Part shown: in pieces, positions 17,069 through 29,117 of the stretch | Numbering within the stretch: the stretch's first letter is position 1 | Layout: each line of letters starts with the position of its first letter | Assembly: GCF_030209755.1 (NCBI RefSeq) | Contig: NZ_JARVRH010000007.1 | Span: forward strand, 1-64,000 | Reading direction: 5' to 3' | Source: Arthrobacter sp. efr-133-TYG-118 | Lineage (GTDB): Bacteria; Actinomycetota; Actinomycetes; Actinomycetales; Micrococcaceae | Length of the DNA: 64,000 bases | Made by a program: the position numbers and the translations under genes | The notes under the pieces: generated by a model | Databases searched by the model: none | Seen by the model: only the letters and a program-made list of their open reading frames with translations | Told to the model about the DNA's origin: nothing

Positions 17069-17510
17069 ATGACCCCTCTAACGCCTCCCCTCCCTCCGAT
17101 GGGTTGGAACAGCTGGAACTGCTACGAAACGACGGTCACTGAAGCGGAGGTGCCGGCAAACGCGCGCTTCATGGCGGGGCACTTGCTCCCATACGGCTGG
17201 GACACCGTGGTGGTGGACATCGATTGGGCCGACGCCACCGCACGGTCTCACGGCTACAACGAGGACGCCCCGCTGGAACTGGGTTGTTATCGTGGGGGAC
17301 GCCCCGTTGAACCTTGCGCTCGATTCCGGCAGCCTGGGCTTCTGTTTAGCGCCCGGGGGGCCGAGTGGACGAGCTTTGGACGAAGAAGGCAATAGAGCCA
17401 CGCGCCTTGATCGCACCGTCGGAAGCTGCACGGGGGACGCCCCGGCGAGTATGGCTATTGATGTGACACTGGCAGCTCATGGCGCGGCATTGTTGCGATT
17501 CACCCCGTAG
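17069..17510 (+). pseudogene. Alpha-galactosidase/melibiase (GH27), internally deleted
   Basis: The start reads MTPLTPPLPPMGWNSWNCYE, then VVVDIDWADATARSHGYN: the conserved N-terminus of GH27/melibiase enzymes, which remove terminal alpha-galactose. After about 70 codons (near 17275) the homology stops. A different frame then carries a typical C-terminal beta-sandwich end (DVTLAAHGAALLRFTP, stop at 17508-17510). Most of the (beta/alpha)8 barrel, including both catalytic Asp residues, is missing. Clearly broken by a deletion of roughly 1 kb plus a frameshift. The intact LacI and beta-galactosidase genes follow, so the locus once handled several galactosides. Confidence 0.75.
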
Positions 17511-17676
17511 CCAGTGCCTCGGGGGAGGCGGCGATTACGCGCTCCGGACTCGACAACCGGCGCTACGAGGATGTCTGTTCCAAACGAGTACCGCCGCGCA
17601 CCTGTTCCGATCGTCCCGCCTCGACTCTTGACTCGCGGCTCCACCGCACCCGCCCCGGCACTTAGAATTGCGGTCT

Positions 17677-18792
17677 ATGAGTCAAAAGCCCGTGAGTTCC
17701 GATCCCATGGGGTCGAAGGCGTCGCGATCGTTGCCCGCCGTCCGCGCCGCGAAGCCGGCAACCATCCTTGACGTTGCGGCTGCCGCCGGTGTCTCCCGCC
17801 AGACGGTTACGCGGGCCATGAACGGTATGCCGGGCATCAAGTCTTCAACGCGGGAACGCGTCCTTGAGCTCGCCCGTGAACTCAACTACACGCCCAGCCG
17901 CTTCGCTCGCGGACTTGTACAGGGCTCCCACGTTTCGGTAGGCCTGGCCATCCCCGACTTAGGTAATCCGTACTATCCGGCTTTCGCCTCCAGTGTCGTC
18001 GAACAAGCAACCGCAAGGGGCTGGCACGTGGTAGTTGACGACTTCGGCCACGGTGGACGCAGCGCTCTTGATGCCGTCGAGCGCCTCGCTCCACAAGTGG
18101 ATGCTGTCATAGGGTATTTAGGCGCGGACGCAGACCGTGCGCTAGTCCTGATGTCTGGCCGGCCACTGGTTGCGCTGGACTTCGCGGACGAAGGGTTCGC
18201 AGGTGCCTCCATAGCATTCGATTACGCCCGCGCGGCCTCAGCCGCCGTCGGGTATCTTCGCCGGCAGGGTCGTCAGCGCATTGTCTACATCGACTGGCCG
18301 GGCGCGGGAGCAAGCACCGGCACTCTGGATCCGCTTGGCCGAGGCCTATCTGTCCGCGGCAGCGCATTCGCCGCGCTGCTGTCGGATGCTTCCCCGGGAA
18401 CTTCGACCCAGTCCGCGAGTCCCCATTCAGTCGTAAGGGCAGCGGGCGAGTCTGCTGCTGCCGCCAAGGAAGCCGTGGAAGCCCTGCTCGAACGGTCTCC
18501 CGATACCGACGCAGTCATCGCCTTCAACGACCTCATGGCGGCCGGGGCCCTCAAGGCGTTGGCCCAGGCCGGGCGAAACGTGCCCGTTGATTGTGCCGTG
18601 CTGGGCATGGATGGCATTCCCCTCGGCGAACTCCTCACCCCCGAGCTCTCCACACTGGGACTTGACCTGCGAGAGGTCGGCCGGACCGCCGTCGAACTCC
18701 TGGACGGCCTCCTCAGTGGTGCAATTCAGCCAGGAACTCCGGAGGTGCGGCGGGTTATCCGCCATGAGCTTCTGTTGCGCGGCTCCGCCTAG
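17677..18792 (+). CDS. LacI-family transcriptional regulator
   Basis: A 371-residue regulator. After ~30 polar residues comes the LacI headpiece (ATILDVAAAAGVSRQTVTRA, GIKSSTRERVLELARELNY), then a sugar-binding periplasmic-like domain (VGLAIPDLGNPYYPAFASSV; CAVLGMDGIPLGELLTPELS). The start is placed at ATG 17677 (MSQKPVSS). Directly followed by a perfect palindrome and a large beta-galactosidase gene in the same direction, so it most likely represses that gene through the 18841-18860 operator and responds to a galactoside or its product. Confidence 0.88.
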   Translation: MSQKPVSSDPMGSKASRSLPAVRAAKPATILDVAAAAGVSRQTVTRAMNGMPGIKSSTRERVLELARELNYTPSRFARGLVQGSHVSVGLAIPDLGNPYYPAFASSVVEQATARGWHVVVDDFGHGGRSALDAVERLAPQVDAVIGYLGADADRALVLMSGRPLVALDFADEGFAGASIAFDYARAASAAVGYLRRQGRQRIVYIDWPGAGASTGTLDPLGRGLSVRGSAFAALLSDASPGTSTQSASPHSVVRAAGESAAAAKEAVEALLERSPDTDAVIAFNDLMAAGALKALAQAGRNVPVDCAVLGMDGIPLGELLTPELSTLGLDLREVGRTAVELLDGLLSGAIQPGTPEVRRVIRHELLLRGSA

Positions 18793-18840
18793 CGTCCGGG
18801 ACCCTGTTCAGCCGCGAGGAATTTCGGTAAGCTTGCCACG

Positions 18841-18860
18841 TTTCGTGAACGTTCACGAAA
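18841..18860. promoter_or_regulatory. LacI-type operator, perfect 20-bp palindrome
   Basis: TTTCGTGAACGTTCACGAAA is a perfect even palindrome with the central CG expected of LacI-family operators. It lies 64 bp before the beta-galactosidase start and 49 bp after the lacI stop, well placed to block the promoter of the glycosidase gene. Binding by the adjacent LacI protein is inferred. Confidence 0.75.
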
Positions 18861-18869
18861 TTTTCGTAG

Positions 18870-21923
<3,054 letters not shown>

Positions 21924-21955
21924 CCAGGGTGACGTAGCGGGATCCGTGCCCGACG

Positions 21956-21985
21956 CCGGGCTGGCGGCCTATGCGGCCAGCCCGG
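21956..21985 (+). terminator. GC-rich hairpin after the beta-galactosidase gene
   Basis: CCGGGCTGGC pairs with GCCAGCCCGG around a short loop, about 35 bp after the lacZ stop codon. There is no T-run, so it may act as a weak or rho-assisted terminator. Confidence 0.55.
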
Positions 21986-22016
21986 ATGGGGCGCATTCCA
22001 TTCCCTCGTTGAGGAT

Positions 22017-22190
22017 CTAGTCATCCTCGTTGTTCCGAGTGTCCGCGGACACAACGAGGTGCTTGTAGCTGCGTCGGTGGGCGAAATACCCGCGGTAAGG
22101 AAGGACGATGACGGTGTCGATTCCGCCTTTCCATGCAGGAATAAGGTTCTGCAGGCTCCTGCGTTCGGCATCATCCGGGAATTGGGGCAT
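22017..22190 (-). CDS. Short unknown ORF, perhaps the 3' end of a lost gene
   Basis: A 57-codon frame from ATG 22190 to TAG 22017 that has protein-like character (PQFPDDAERRSLQNLIP, then GGIDTVIVLPYRGYFAHRRS and LVVSADTRNNEDD). The same frame stays open about 37 bases upstream of the ATG (GSVREQC), so it may be the C-terminus of a longer gene that has been cut. I do not recognise the family. A nested inverted repeat (22025-22033 with 22051-22059, enclosing GTGTCCGCGGACAC) lies in its last codons. No ribosome site is obvious at the ATG. The rest of 21924-22286 holds nothing else. Confidence 0.4.
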   Translation of the reverse strand: MPQFPDDAERRSLQNLIPAWKGGIDTVIVLPYRGYFAHRRSYKHLVVSADTRNNEDD

Positions 22191-22286
22191 GAGGCATTGT
22201 TCCCGGACTGATCCGAGAGCGCCATCCTATGAATGCAGATGCGCACCCGATATCCTCCGATCAGCGTCCAGTTATGAGGCAACACC

Positions 22287-22820
22287 ATGAAACGCATTAG
22301 GTTATCGCGATGTCTGGTTCCGTCCCTGCTTCTCACCATGCTGCTGACATCGTGCGGCGGCAAGGTAACGGGCGGACCGGGAACGGCGGAGCCCACGGCG
22401 AACGCCACTAGCTCAACTCCTGGTTATGCCAGCAGCGTCGTTCCAAGCAGTGGCCCGATAGCATGCGTTGATTGGGTCCGGTTCGAGACCCCTCAGGACC
22501 AATACGACAAGGCTGCCGTGGTGCTCATCGGAAAGTCTGTTGGCGAGGTCGGCCTGACCACCATTTACGGCTCCAAGGCCGCAACCCACCTTCTTGAAGT
22601 CGAGCAGGTTCTCAAGGGGAATCCCGGTGAGGGGAACCTACGCATCTCATCCATGCCCCAGACCTGCTTTGGAAGCGAGTCCTACCTCGACGGCGATCCG
22701 CTCGACACCAGTCAGAGGGTTATCATTTTTGAGACCAAGCAGGGCGGCGAGTGGTTCACAATGACCCCCGCACAAGGAGTCTTGCCATTCCCCAAAGACT
22801 CGAAGCTTCCCTTTCACTGA
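22287..22820 (+). CDS. Putative lipoprotein of unknown function
   Basis: A 177-residue secreted protein. The N-terminus is a lipoprotein signal peptide (MKRIRLSRCL, a hydrophobic core, lipobox LLTSC with Cys23), so it should be anchored to the outer face of the membrane. A Gly/Thr/Ser-rich linker follows (~24-55), then a compact domain containing two cysteines (C59, C~133) and the motif HLLEVEQVLKGNPGEGNLRI. That motif pattern occurs in small secreted beta-rich actinobacterial proteins, but I cannot assign a function. No operon partner is obvious; the next gene starts 220 bp away. Confidence 0.75.
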   Translation: MKRIRLSRCLVPSLLLTMLLTSCGGKVTGGPGTAEPTANATSSTPGYASSVVPSSGPIACVDWVRFETPQDQYDKAAVVLIGKSVGEVGLTTIYGSKAATHLLEVEQVLKGNPGEGNLRISSMPQTCFGSESYLDGDPLDTSQRVIIFETKQGGEWFTMTPAQGVLPFPKDSKLPFH

Positions 22821-23040
22821 GCCCAGCCCTTGCCCATGAACTGCCGATAAATCCCTTAGACATACTCTCGTGTAGTTGTCACCAGCCTTGACATTGGGAC
22901 GGCGGCTATTGGTTCGGATGCTATCCGGCAAGTTGCCGGTGCCCTTCACCCTGTTGCTATACGGGACGCATCCACAGTTGGCTTCGGGGTTCCCGTCCCG
23001 AGGACCTCCGGCGACGCGGAAAAGGTTTAGTCTCGGAGGT

Positions 23041-24078
23041 ATGGGCAGCGATTCCGTACCGGGCGGGAGGTTCCCGGATACTCCGTCCTACGATGTGCAC
23101 CGCCGGGTCGTGGAGACGTACGCCCGGGATCTCTCCAATAGCAACAGCCTGCTGGATGCCCTCGCCAAGCGCACGAGGCGCGGAGGGCGCAAGGCCGAGT
23201 TCGAGTTCACGTCCACTCCATACGACTTCTGCGAGGTCCTCTGCGTGGCGTCCCCGGAGACCGCCGTGGCCTTGCTAGACGCGGGGATCACCTCGGCAGA
23301 CGAAGCCGTGGTGTTCCTCGAAGAGCAGGGGCTCGAGGACCTCGTCGAGGACAACCACGACGCGGCGGAGGCGGCGCTCCGCTGGGCGGCCATGCCTTCG
23401 GAGGTGCTCGACCGTTTCCAGCACTCGCCCGTGTCCTTCTATGAGGATCCGGAGGGCTTCGAGGAGAAGCTGGGGGAGGACCTGCTCGGCAAGCTTCGGG
23501 GGCACCGGACGGTTTGGGCCGCCGTGCAGGAGCGCAGGATCGATCTGCGGGCCATCCTTCAGATCGGTATCTCGCGGTTCCTTGACGCCGAGGACGACGA
23601 CGGTACTCTTTGTGGGATGCTGGCCAGCCTGAAGTCGGGCGCAGATCAGCCGGTCCTGGCCGAGGAGATCAGCGGCTGGATCGAACGGTTCGGGATCGGG
23701 CTCGCGACCCCGAATGAGGTCAAGACGGGCGTCTACCGGCTCGCGGTGCGGCACGGCGGCGACTTCGCTGCCCGGATCCCGCGGGATCTGCGCACCATGA
23801 GGCTTGCCAGCGGCCTCTCGCGTGCCGCCTACGGCGGGAGGCGCGGTCTCGACTTCGAGCGGCGCCTGATCCTATTCGGGGCTGAGGTCTTGGCCGCGGC
23901 ATCGCGGGTGGAAGGGCAGTCACTCCTGCCGGGCGAGCGCGACCTGATGAGGCTGGTCGACGCGGGGATCACCGCCCCGCAGGCGGCCGAGGGGTATCTG
24001 AGGGGGATGAGTGCGACCCAGATGATCGGGGTGCACCGGGACGGCATGGTCCCGGGCGTCCCGGACGGCTGGATCTGA
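23041..24078 (+). CDS. Hypothetical protein, about 345 residues
   Basis: A long open frame with strong third-position GC bias and no credible competing gene. The start at ATG 23041 (MGSDSVPGGRF) is the most likely: GGAGG precedes it, although very close; the frame extends to 22876 with unlike composition. The protein is helical and charged, with two similar Ala/Leu-rich units: PETAVALLDAGITSADEAV near residue ~80 and MRLVDAGITAPQAAEGYLRG near the end. 'Region (L)LDAGIT...A' repeats like these suggest a helical-repeat scaffold. No known family, membrane segment or signal peptide is recognised. It stands alone. Confidence 0.65.
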   Translation: MGSDSVPGGRFPDTPSYDVHRRVVETYARDLSNSNSLLDALAKRTRRGGRKAEFEFTSTPYDFCEVLCVASPETAVALLDAGITSADEAVVFLEEQGLEDLVEDNHDAAEAALRWAAMPSEVLDRFQHSPVSFYEDPEGFEEKLGEDLLGKLRGHRTVWAAVQERRIDLRAILQIGISRFLDAEDDDGTLCGMLASLKSGADQPVLAEEISGWIERFGIGLATPNEVKTGVYRLAVRHGGDFAARIPRDLRTMRLASGLSRAAYGGRRGLDFERRLILFGAEVLAAASRVEGQSLLPGERDLMRLVDAGITAPQAAEGYLRGMSATQMIGVHRDGMVPGVPDGWI

Positions 24079-24251
24079 CGTCCGCCCCGCAGGTTCAGGG
24101 GCCCGGGCCGCACCTTCGACCTGGACGACGCGGCAGCGTGCCGGGGCTGTGCAGTCCGGAACCGGTGGCGGGAAAGTAAGGCTCCTCCTGGATCCGACTT
24201 TGGCGTGATCGCGGCCGGAGAAGCACCGCCGCACTGATCGAACTTGAGGGT

Positions 24252-25739
24252 CTATTTTCCATTCCGGCGTGCGCTGGCCGTTGCTGCGATGAGGTGCCTG
24301 ACGGTTGGCCTCTCCTTGCTCAGGGCTTCTGCCTGCGCTTGAACTGCCTGATCGGCGGCGGTATTCCTTTCCTGGTGTTGGCGCAGGTGATCCTCCCAGG
24401 AGCGAACCAGAAACTTCTCCACGAAACGACCCGGGGCGTTGCCATCGGCAAAGAGCCCCCATTGCATCGCGCCGGAGCGTTGTTGTGCTTCGCCGACCTT
24501 GCACATCAGCGAGGTGAAGGAATCAACATCGTCGGCAGCGACCTGATAGGTCTTCAGGACCATGACCGGACCGTCTGAGGGGTCGGGTTCAAAGGCCAGT
24601 GCGGGTTCGGGCCAATGCGCTGAGGGGGTGAGGTCGAGCTGGCCAATTATCGGCTGCAGCGGCCACGTTGCCACCGACATGGCACAAACACCCAACAGAA
24701 TGGCGGACATGATCAACACCCAGACGGTGTTCGTCAGCCCGGCAATGCCGCCCCAAAGTAGCGATCCGACCGCCTGGCCACCCATGAAGACCACCATGTA
24801 TGCGGCAAGGCCCCGTGCTCGCACCCAGTTGGGGAGCATCAGCGGCATCGACGAATTCAAGATGGAGAGCACCACCAGCCATGCGGTGCCCGCCAGAATA
24901 AGGACGAGCGCGACCACGATCACGGAGGGGACCATGGCTAGCACCACCGTCGCGGCACCCAGCCCGAGCGCACCTAGGAGACCACCGTAGCCCGCCGACT
25001 CCAGGCGCAGGGGGCCGTGAGCAACGACGGGCAGCAACGCCCACAGGGCACTGGCCGGAACGATGAACAACACCGACCGTAGAAGGATTCGCCGCACCGC
25101 GGGGGCGCTGCGGATAAATCTCAGACCGGTGCCCAACGCAGCAACGGTGCGCTCCATCGGCAGGGACTGCGCGGCCTGCTTCTTCTCACGCCAGGCTATG
25201 AGGACCACCACGACCCCTATGAACGAGACCGCGTTGAGCCCGAACACCAGTGTCGGACCCGATATCGACACCAGCACCCCGGCGATTGCCGGCCCCGCGG
25301 CGCGCCCGACATTGACGTTCATGCTGCCGAGCGCTGCAGCCGCTGGAATCTGTGCCCTTGGCACTAGATTCGGCTGGATCGCCTGCCAGGCCGGGGCCGT
25401 CAGGGCCTGACCACATCCCATTAGGAACAAAAGCACCAACACCACTACCGGAGTGGTCACACCGGCCCAGGTGAGGACCGCCAGCAGGCCGGCAGTCAAC
25501 GCCATCGCCGTCTGCACCGAAATGAGCAAATGACGCCGATCGAGCAGGTCGGCAAGCACGCCGGAAGGCAGGGACAGCAGCATCACCGGCAGCGTGGTCG
25601 CGACCTGCACCAGCGAAACCAGGGTGGCCGCATTCGGTTCAGTGACTAGCATCCACTGAGCGCCTACCGTTTGCATCCAGGTGCCCACATTGGAGCCAAG
25701 CTGAGCGAACCAGAGGCCTCGGAAGATCACCGAGGCCAT
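24252..25739 (-). CDS. MFS_3/EntS-type exporter with C-terminal dimeric barrel (N-terminus disturbed)
   Basis: A 495-residue major facilitator of the MFS_3 (EntS-like) group: about twelve membrane segments (LWFAQLGSNVGTWMQTVGAQ at the start, DLLDRRHLL as the loop 2-3 motif), then a cytoplasmic C-terminal domain (~400-495; VMVLKTYQVAADDVDSF, then FVEKFLVRSWEDHLRQHQ) resembling antibiotic-biosynthesis-monooxygenase ferredoxin-like folds, common in this group. The frame's first ATG (25739) lies inside the homologous region. Another frame starting at ATG 25788 reads MADQVRQGPEPSTWA, a normal N-terminus for these proteins. A one-base shift near 25740 appears to split them, so the gene may be inactive or a base may be miscalled. 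Confidence 0.8.
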   Translation of the reverse strand: MASVIFRGLWFAQLGSNVGTWMQTVGAQWMLVTEPNAATLVSLVQVATTLPVMLLSLPSGVLADLLDRRHLLISVQTAMALTAGLLAVLTWAGVTTPVVVLVLLFLMGCGQALTAPAWQAIQPNLVPRAQIPAAAALGSMNVNVGRAAGPAIAGVLVSISGPTLVFGLNAVSFIGVVVVLIAWREKKQAAQSLPMERTVAALGTGLRFIRSAPAVRRILLRSVLFIVPASALWALLPVVAHGPLRLESAGYGGLLGALGLGAATVVLAMVPSVIVVALVLILAGTAWLVVLSILNSSMPLMLPNWVRARGLAAYMVVFMGGQAVGSLLWGGIAGLTNTVWVLIMSAILLGVCAMSVATWPLQPIIGQLDLTPSAHWPEPALAFEPDPSDGPVMVLKTYQVAADDVDSFTSLMCKVGEAQQRSGAMQWGLFADGNAPGRFVEKFLVRSWEDHLRQHQERNTAADQAVQAQAEALSKERPTVRHLIAATASARRNGK

Positions 25740-25788
25740 CGGCCGCCCAGGTGGACGGCTCGGGGCCCTGACGTACCTGGTCAGCCAT
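25740..25788 (-). pseudogene. Out-of-frame N-terminal codons of the MFS exporter
   Basis: From ATG 25788 the frame reads MADQVRQGPEPSTWAADGLG and then loses sense, while the next frame picks up FRGLWFAQLGSNVG. In relatives the N-terminal tail (TDQVRQGPEPSTWAPL-type) runs straight into the RGLWFAQLGSNVG segment. This marks an apparent frameshift at the 5' end of the exporter gene. Confidence 0.55.
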
Positions 25789-25890
25789 CGGCCCCACCTG
25801 CCTCGGTTGCCACGTCGGCCTGCCGTACCGTCAGATCAGTTCCGCTCGGCTCGACTCTACGCATTCAATATCCTTGTGGTCAGTAAAATG

Positions 25891-25913
25891 CCGTCAATTG
25901 TGATTGTTGACGG
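25891..25913. promoter_or_regulatory. Inverted repeat upstream of the exporter
   Basis: CCGTCAA and TTGACGG form 7-bp arms around a 9-bp A/T-rich centre, about 100 bp before the exporter ATG. It could be the operator of a regulator that is not in this window. The lpdA gene ends at 26060, and nothing else lies between. Confidence 0.4.
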
Positions 25914-26059
25914 TTGATGCTGCTACTTTGTCGGAGTCGTACCCGGGAGGTTCAGCTCCGCTCCCGATACGAACTAACATGCCAGGCTATCCAAATTGGG
26001 AGGATATTCACCGCTTCGAGCAATCCGCGGGGAAGGTTGGGCAGGGACGGCGGCGACTG

Positions 26060-27463
26060 TCAAAGATTAATCATGTGTCCGGTGAGCCCGTGGAAAGATT
26101 CCTGCAGGGCCTCGCTCAGGGTCGGATGAGTGTGGACGTTCCGTGCCAGCTCAGTGGCGGTCAGGTCCCATTTCTGGGCCAACGTGAGCTCGGGCAGCAG
26201 TTCGGAGACATCCGGCCCTATGAGATGGCCGCCCAGAAGTTCACCGTGCTGCGTTTCGGCGATCAGCTTGACGAAGCCCGTGGGCCCTCCCAAGCCGTGC
26301 GCTTTGCCGTTGGCCGTGAACGGGAACGTGCTGACCTTGATGTCATGGCCTTCGTCGCGGGCCTGTTGTTCGGTAAGGCCGAAGCTGGCGACCTGCGGCT
26401 GGCAGAATGTGGCGCGCGGCATCATGCGGTAGTCGCCCAAGGGCATGGTCTCTGCTCCGGCGATGGTTTCGGCAGCCACAACGCCCTGCGCCTCGGCGAC
26501 ATGGGCGAGCTGAAGCTTGGCCGTCACATCACCGATCGCGTAGATGTGTGGAACATTGGTCCGCATGTAGTCGTCAATGGCGATCGCTCTTCGGTCGGTT
26601 GTTAGCGCCACCCCCGTGCTTTCCAGTCCGAAGCCGCTGACATTCGCGGCAAACCCGATCGAGACCAGCACCCTGTCTGTCCGGAGGCTTCCGGCCGCAC
26701 CGTCGGCGCCGGTGTAAGTGACAACGACTGATGACCCCTCATCCAGCACCGTTTCCACCTTCGTCGAGGTGAGGATCGGGATCCCCAGCTTCTTGTACTG
26801 CTTGAAGATTTCCTTGGAAACATCAGCGTCCTCGGTTGGGAGCGCTCGGTCCAAGAACTCGATGATCGTTACGTCGACCCCATAGTTGCGCAGGACGTAG
26901 GCGAACTCCATGCCAATGGCCCCGGCGCCGACTATCACGATGGATCGGGGCAGCTCCCGGTCCAGAATCTGCTCCTCATAAGTCAAGACATTCGCGCTTG
27001 ACACGACCCCGGGCAGCATTCGCACGGTCGATCCGGTGGCGATGATGGCGTGGTCGAAGGTGAGGGTCTGGGTTCCCCCGGCGTTCAGGTCCACGTCCAT
27101 CCTGTGGCTGTCCTTGAAGGTTCCGGAGCCGTCGTATTCGGTGATCCCGTTCTTCTTCATCAGGAAATGCACGCCCCGGACCCGTCCGTCGGCAACCTGG
27201 CGGCTTCGGTCAAAGGCGGCGCCAAAGTCAAAGGACACGTCGCCCGTGATCCCGAACATTTCCCCCTGAGTATTGAATATATGTGCAAGCTCTGCGTTGC
27301 GCAGCAGGGCCTTCGATGGGATGCAACCGACATTAAGGCACACACCGCCCCAGTACTTCTTCTCGACCACCGCCACCCGCAGGCCAAGCTGCGCGGCACG
27401 AATCGCCGCGACATAGCCGCCGGGGCCAGCCCCGAGGATCACGACGTCGAAGTGTTCACTCAT
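26060..27463 (-). CDS. lpdA: Dihydrolipoyl dehydrogenase (E3)
   Basis: A 467-residue pyridine nucleotide-disulfide oxidoreductase that reoxidises dihydrolipoamide with NAD in 2-oxoacid dehydrogenase or glycine-cleavage complexes. FAD fold at the start ([16 protein letters not shown]), redox disulfide Cys42/Cys47 ([13 protein letters not shown]), NAD fold [17 protein letters not shown], and a C-terminal HTHPTLSEA with the active-site His. The start at 27463 (MSEHFD) has AAGGAG ~9 bases upstream; the frame continues to 27790, but that extension has no family-like sequence. No E1 or E2 gene is adjacent, so this is probably an extra copy, or one serving a complex encoded elsewhere. The upstream 27464-27964 shows no gene I can support. 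Confidence 0.9.
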   Translation of the reverse strand: MSEHFDVVILGAGPGGYVAAIRAAQLGLRVAVVEKKYWGGVCLNVGCIPSKALLRNAELAHIFNTQGEMFGITGDVSFDFGAAFDRSRQVADGRVRGVHFLMKKNGITEYDGSGTFKDSHRMDVDLNAGGTQTLTFDHAIIATGSTVRMLPGVVSSANVLTYEEQILDRELPRSIVIVGAGAIGMEFAYVLRNYGVDVTIIEFLDRALPTEDADVSKEIFKQYKKLGIPILTSTKVETVLDEGSSVVVTYTGADGAAGSLRTDRVLVSIGFAANVSGFGLESTGVALTTDRRAIAIDDYMRTNVPHIYAIGDVTAKLQLAHVAEAQGVVAAETIAGAETMPLGDYRMMPRATFCQPQVASFGLTEQQARDEGHDIKVSTFPFTANGKAHGLGGPTGFVKLIAETQHGELLGGHLIGPDVSELLPELTLAQKWDLTATELARNVHTHPTLSEALQESFHGLTGHMINL

Positions 27464-27964
27464 GACAACCAACTCTCCTTGGGTTCGGGCACGGGGTAAC
27501 CCACCGATGACGGCAGATTCAGCATAGTTGCGATATGGCCCGCGCACCCGTGAAATTCGCCTCCCTGCCCCGTAGACACGAGGACCGGGACATGCCCGCC
27601 GATAGCCCGTTCTGCCAGCAAACGCCTGCTGCGGCAGGATAGTCGCATCCTTCGGACCTGACGGTTTGGTGCAAGATTCTCCGGGTGACAAATACGGCTG
27701 CGCTTCATGGTGCGGGACGTTGACGATAGTGAACCCAGGGTAGAGGCTTGGAACCAGCACCACGTCGGCCGAGCCTGCGGGAGAGTCCATGCCAAAGCCA
27801 TCCGTCGTCCTCCTTCACAGACCATTCGCTGATTCGTCCAGCATTTTAGTGGCGAGCCCGCGCGGTGCCCGGCTCCGGATGACGTATACAACTACGCCGC
27901 GACATTCCTTCACCAACATCTCCTGAACGAATGGCGCTCCCCCGGGACTAGCGAGCCTCGCCGA

Positions 27965-28564
27965 GATCCACTCACCGACGGTCTTCTCACCCCGGAAAAC
28001 TCCGCCCTCCTCCTCATCGACTACCAGCCAACACAAGTGCAGTCGATCAACTCGATCGACAGAGCGCAACTCATCCGAAACATCGCGACGACGGTAAAGC
28101 TCGCTCGCACATTCGATATTCCGATCGTCTTATCGACGGTCAACGTGGCCACTGGTCGAAACAAGGGTACGATCCCAGCCCTCGCCGAGCTACTGACCGG
28201 CGTGCCCTCGTTGGACGGAACATCAATCAACGCGTGGGAGGATGTGGCATTTCGAGCGGCAGTCAGCGCGACCGCGCGAAAGAAGCTGGTCATAGCCGCG
28301 CTTTGGACCGAAGCATGCCTCACCTTCCCCACCCTCGATGCGCTCCGCGAGGGCTTTGAGGTCTTTCCAGTCGTCGACGCGGTCGGCGGCACTCCGGTCA
28401 TTGCCCACGAAACAGCGATCACGCGTGTCACACGGGCTGGCGCCCAGCCGGTCAGCATTGCCCAACTGGCCTGCGAGCTGCAACGCGACTGGAATCGAAC
28501 CGACACGGTCCAGGCGTTCGTCGACGAACTCACTGAAGCAGGTATCTTCCTCAAGCTGGGCTAG
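27965..28564 (+). pseudogene. Isochorismatase-family hydrolase lacking a normal start
   Basis: Sequence of the YcaC-like cysteine hydrolase group. Family-like residues begin DPLTDGLLTPENSALLLIDY at 27965, and the Asp of LLIDYQ (27965 frame) is part of the catalytic triad with Cys in ALWTEACLTFP. It runs to a natural end (DELTEAGIFLKLG). No ATG, GTG or TTG lies in frame near the expected N-terminus; the frame runs upstream into unrelated sequence (NYAATFLHQHLLNEW). The first usable start is a GTG at 28037, past the catalytic Asp, and would give a 175-residue truncated protein. So the gene appears to have lost its 5' end, unless it uses a rare start. Confidence 0.65.
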
Positions 28565-28800
28565 GAGACCGTTGAAATAGGGCGCATTTGTCTTCGTTGT
28601 CGGTACCGCAGGAGCCGTGAAGTCGGCGGATGGCGGGAAGAACCGGATTGCTGCCGTATTCGTATGTGACCAGGTCCTGTAGCAGAAATAAGTCGGCGTA
28701 GCCCCGGAAGTCGCCAAACAAGTCGAAGAAGTCGGCGTACAGCGCCAAGGTGTGGCTCAGCGGGCTGGCCTCGGCGGGCGCCCCCGCGAGGGATGCTCAA
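28563..28800 (-). pseudogene. Relic of a DUF6994-like gene, frameshifted
   Basis: One minus frame reads SPLSHTLALYADFFDLFGDF then RGYADLFLLQDLV, and the adjacent frame continues AAIRFFPPSADFTAPAVPTT. These match, in order, a conserved actinobacterial protein of unknown function (DUF6994, as I remember the motif DFFDLFGDFRGYVDFFLLQDLV...FDDF). A one-base shift near 28655 splits the two halves, and both ends of the gene are absent. It overlaps the very end of the isochorismatase relic. Family name from memory; the relic status is clear from the split frame. Confidence 0.5.
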
Positions 28801-28826
28801 CCGGACGACCGTGAGAAACTGAGCGA

Positions 28827-29117
28827 ATGATTCTGGAGCACGCGATCCTCCCCGTCCGTCCCGGCAGCGAGTCCGAGTTCGAAGAGGCATTCCGGATGGC
28901 ACGACCTCTGATCAGCCAGCAGACGGGTTTCCGCAGTCTTTCGATTTCACGCTCGATCGAGACCCCAAACCTGTACCTTCTCCTCGTTGAGTGGGATTCG
29001 GTCGAAGCCCATACTAACGGCTTCCGTGGGTCCGCAGACTATGAGCGGTGGAGGGAGCTGCTGCACCATTTCTACGACCCTTTCCCGGTCGTTGAGCACT
29101 TCACAACGGTGCCATAG
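28827..29117 (+). CDS. Antibiotic-biosynthesis-monooxygenase (ABM) domain protein
   Basis: A 96-residue protein with the ABM ferredoxin-like fold: MILEHAILPVRPGSESEFEE at the N-terminus, the central strand NLYLLLVEWDSVEAHTNGFR, and WRELLHHFYDPFPVVEHF at the end. Proteins of this kind form dimeric alpha/beta barrels and act as cofactor-free oxygenases, isomerases or stress proteins; the role here cannot be told. It starts at ATG 28827. It stands between relics and the AraC gene, and has no evident operon partner. Confidence 0.85.
   Translation: MILEHAILPVRPGSESEFEEAFRMARPLISQQTGFRSLSISRSIETPNLYLLLVEWDSVEAHTNGFRGSADYERWRELLHHFYDPFPVVEHFTTVP

Noticed and set aside
27464..27790. N-terminal extension of lpdA
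   Set aside because: LpdA homology starts exactly at MSEHFD (27463) behind AAGGAG; the extension resembles nothing in the family.
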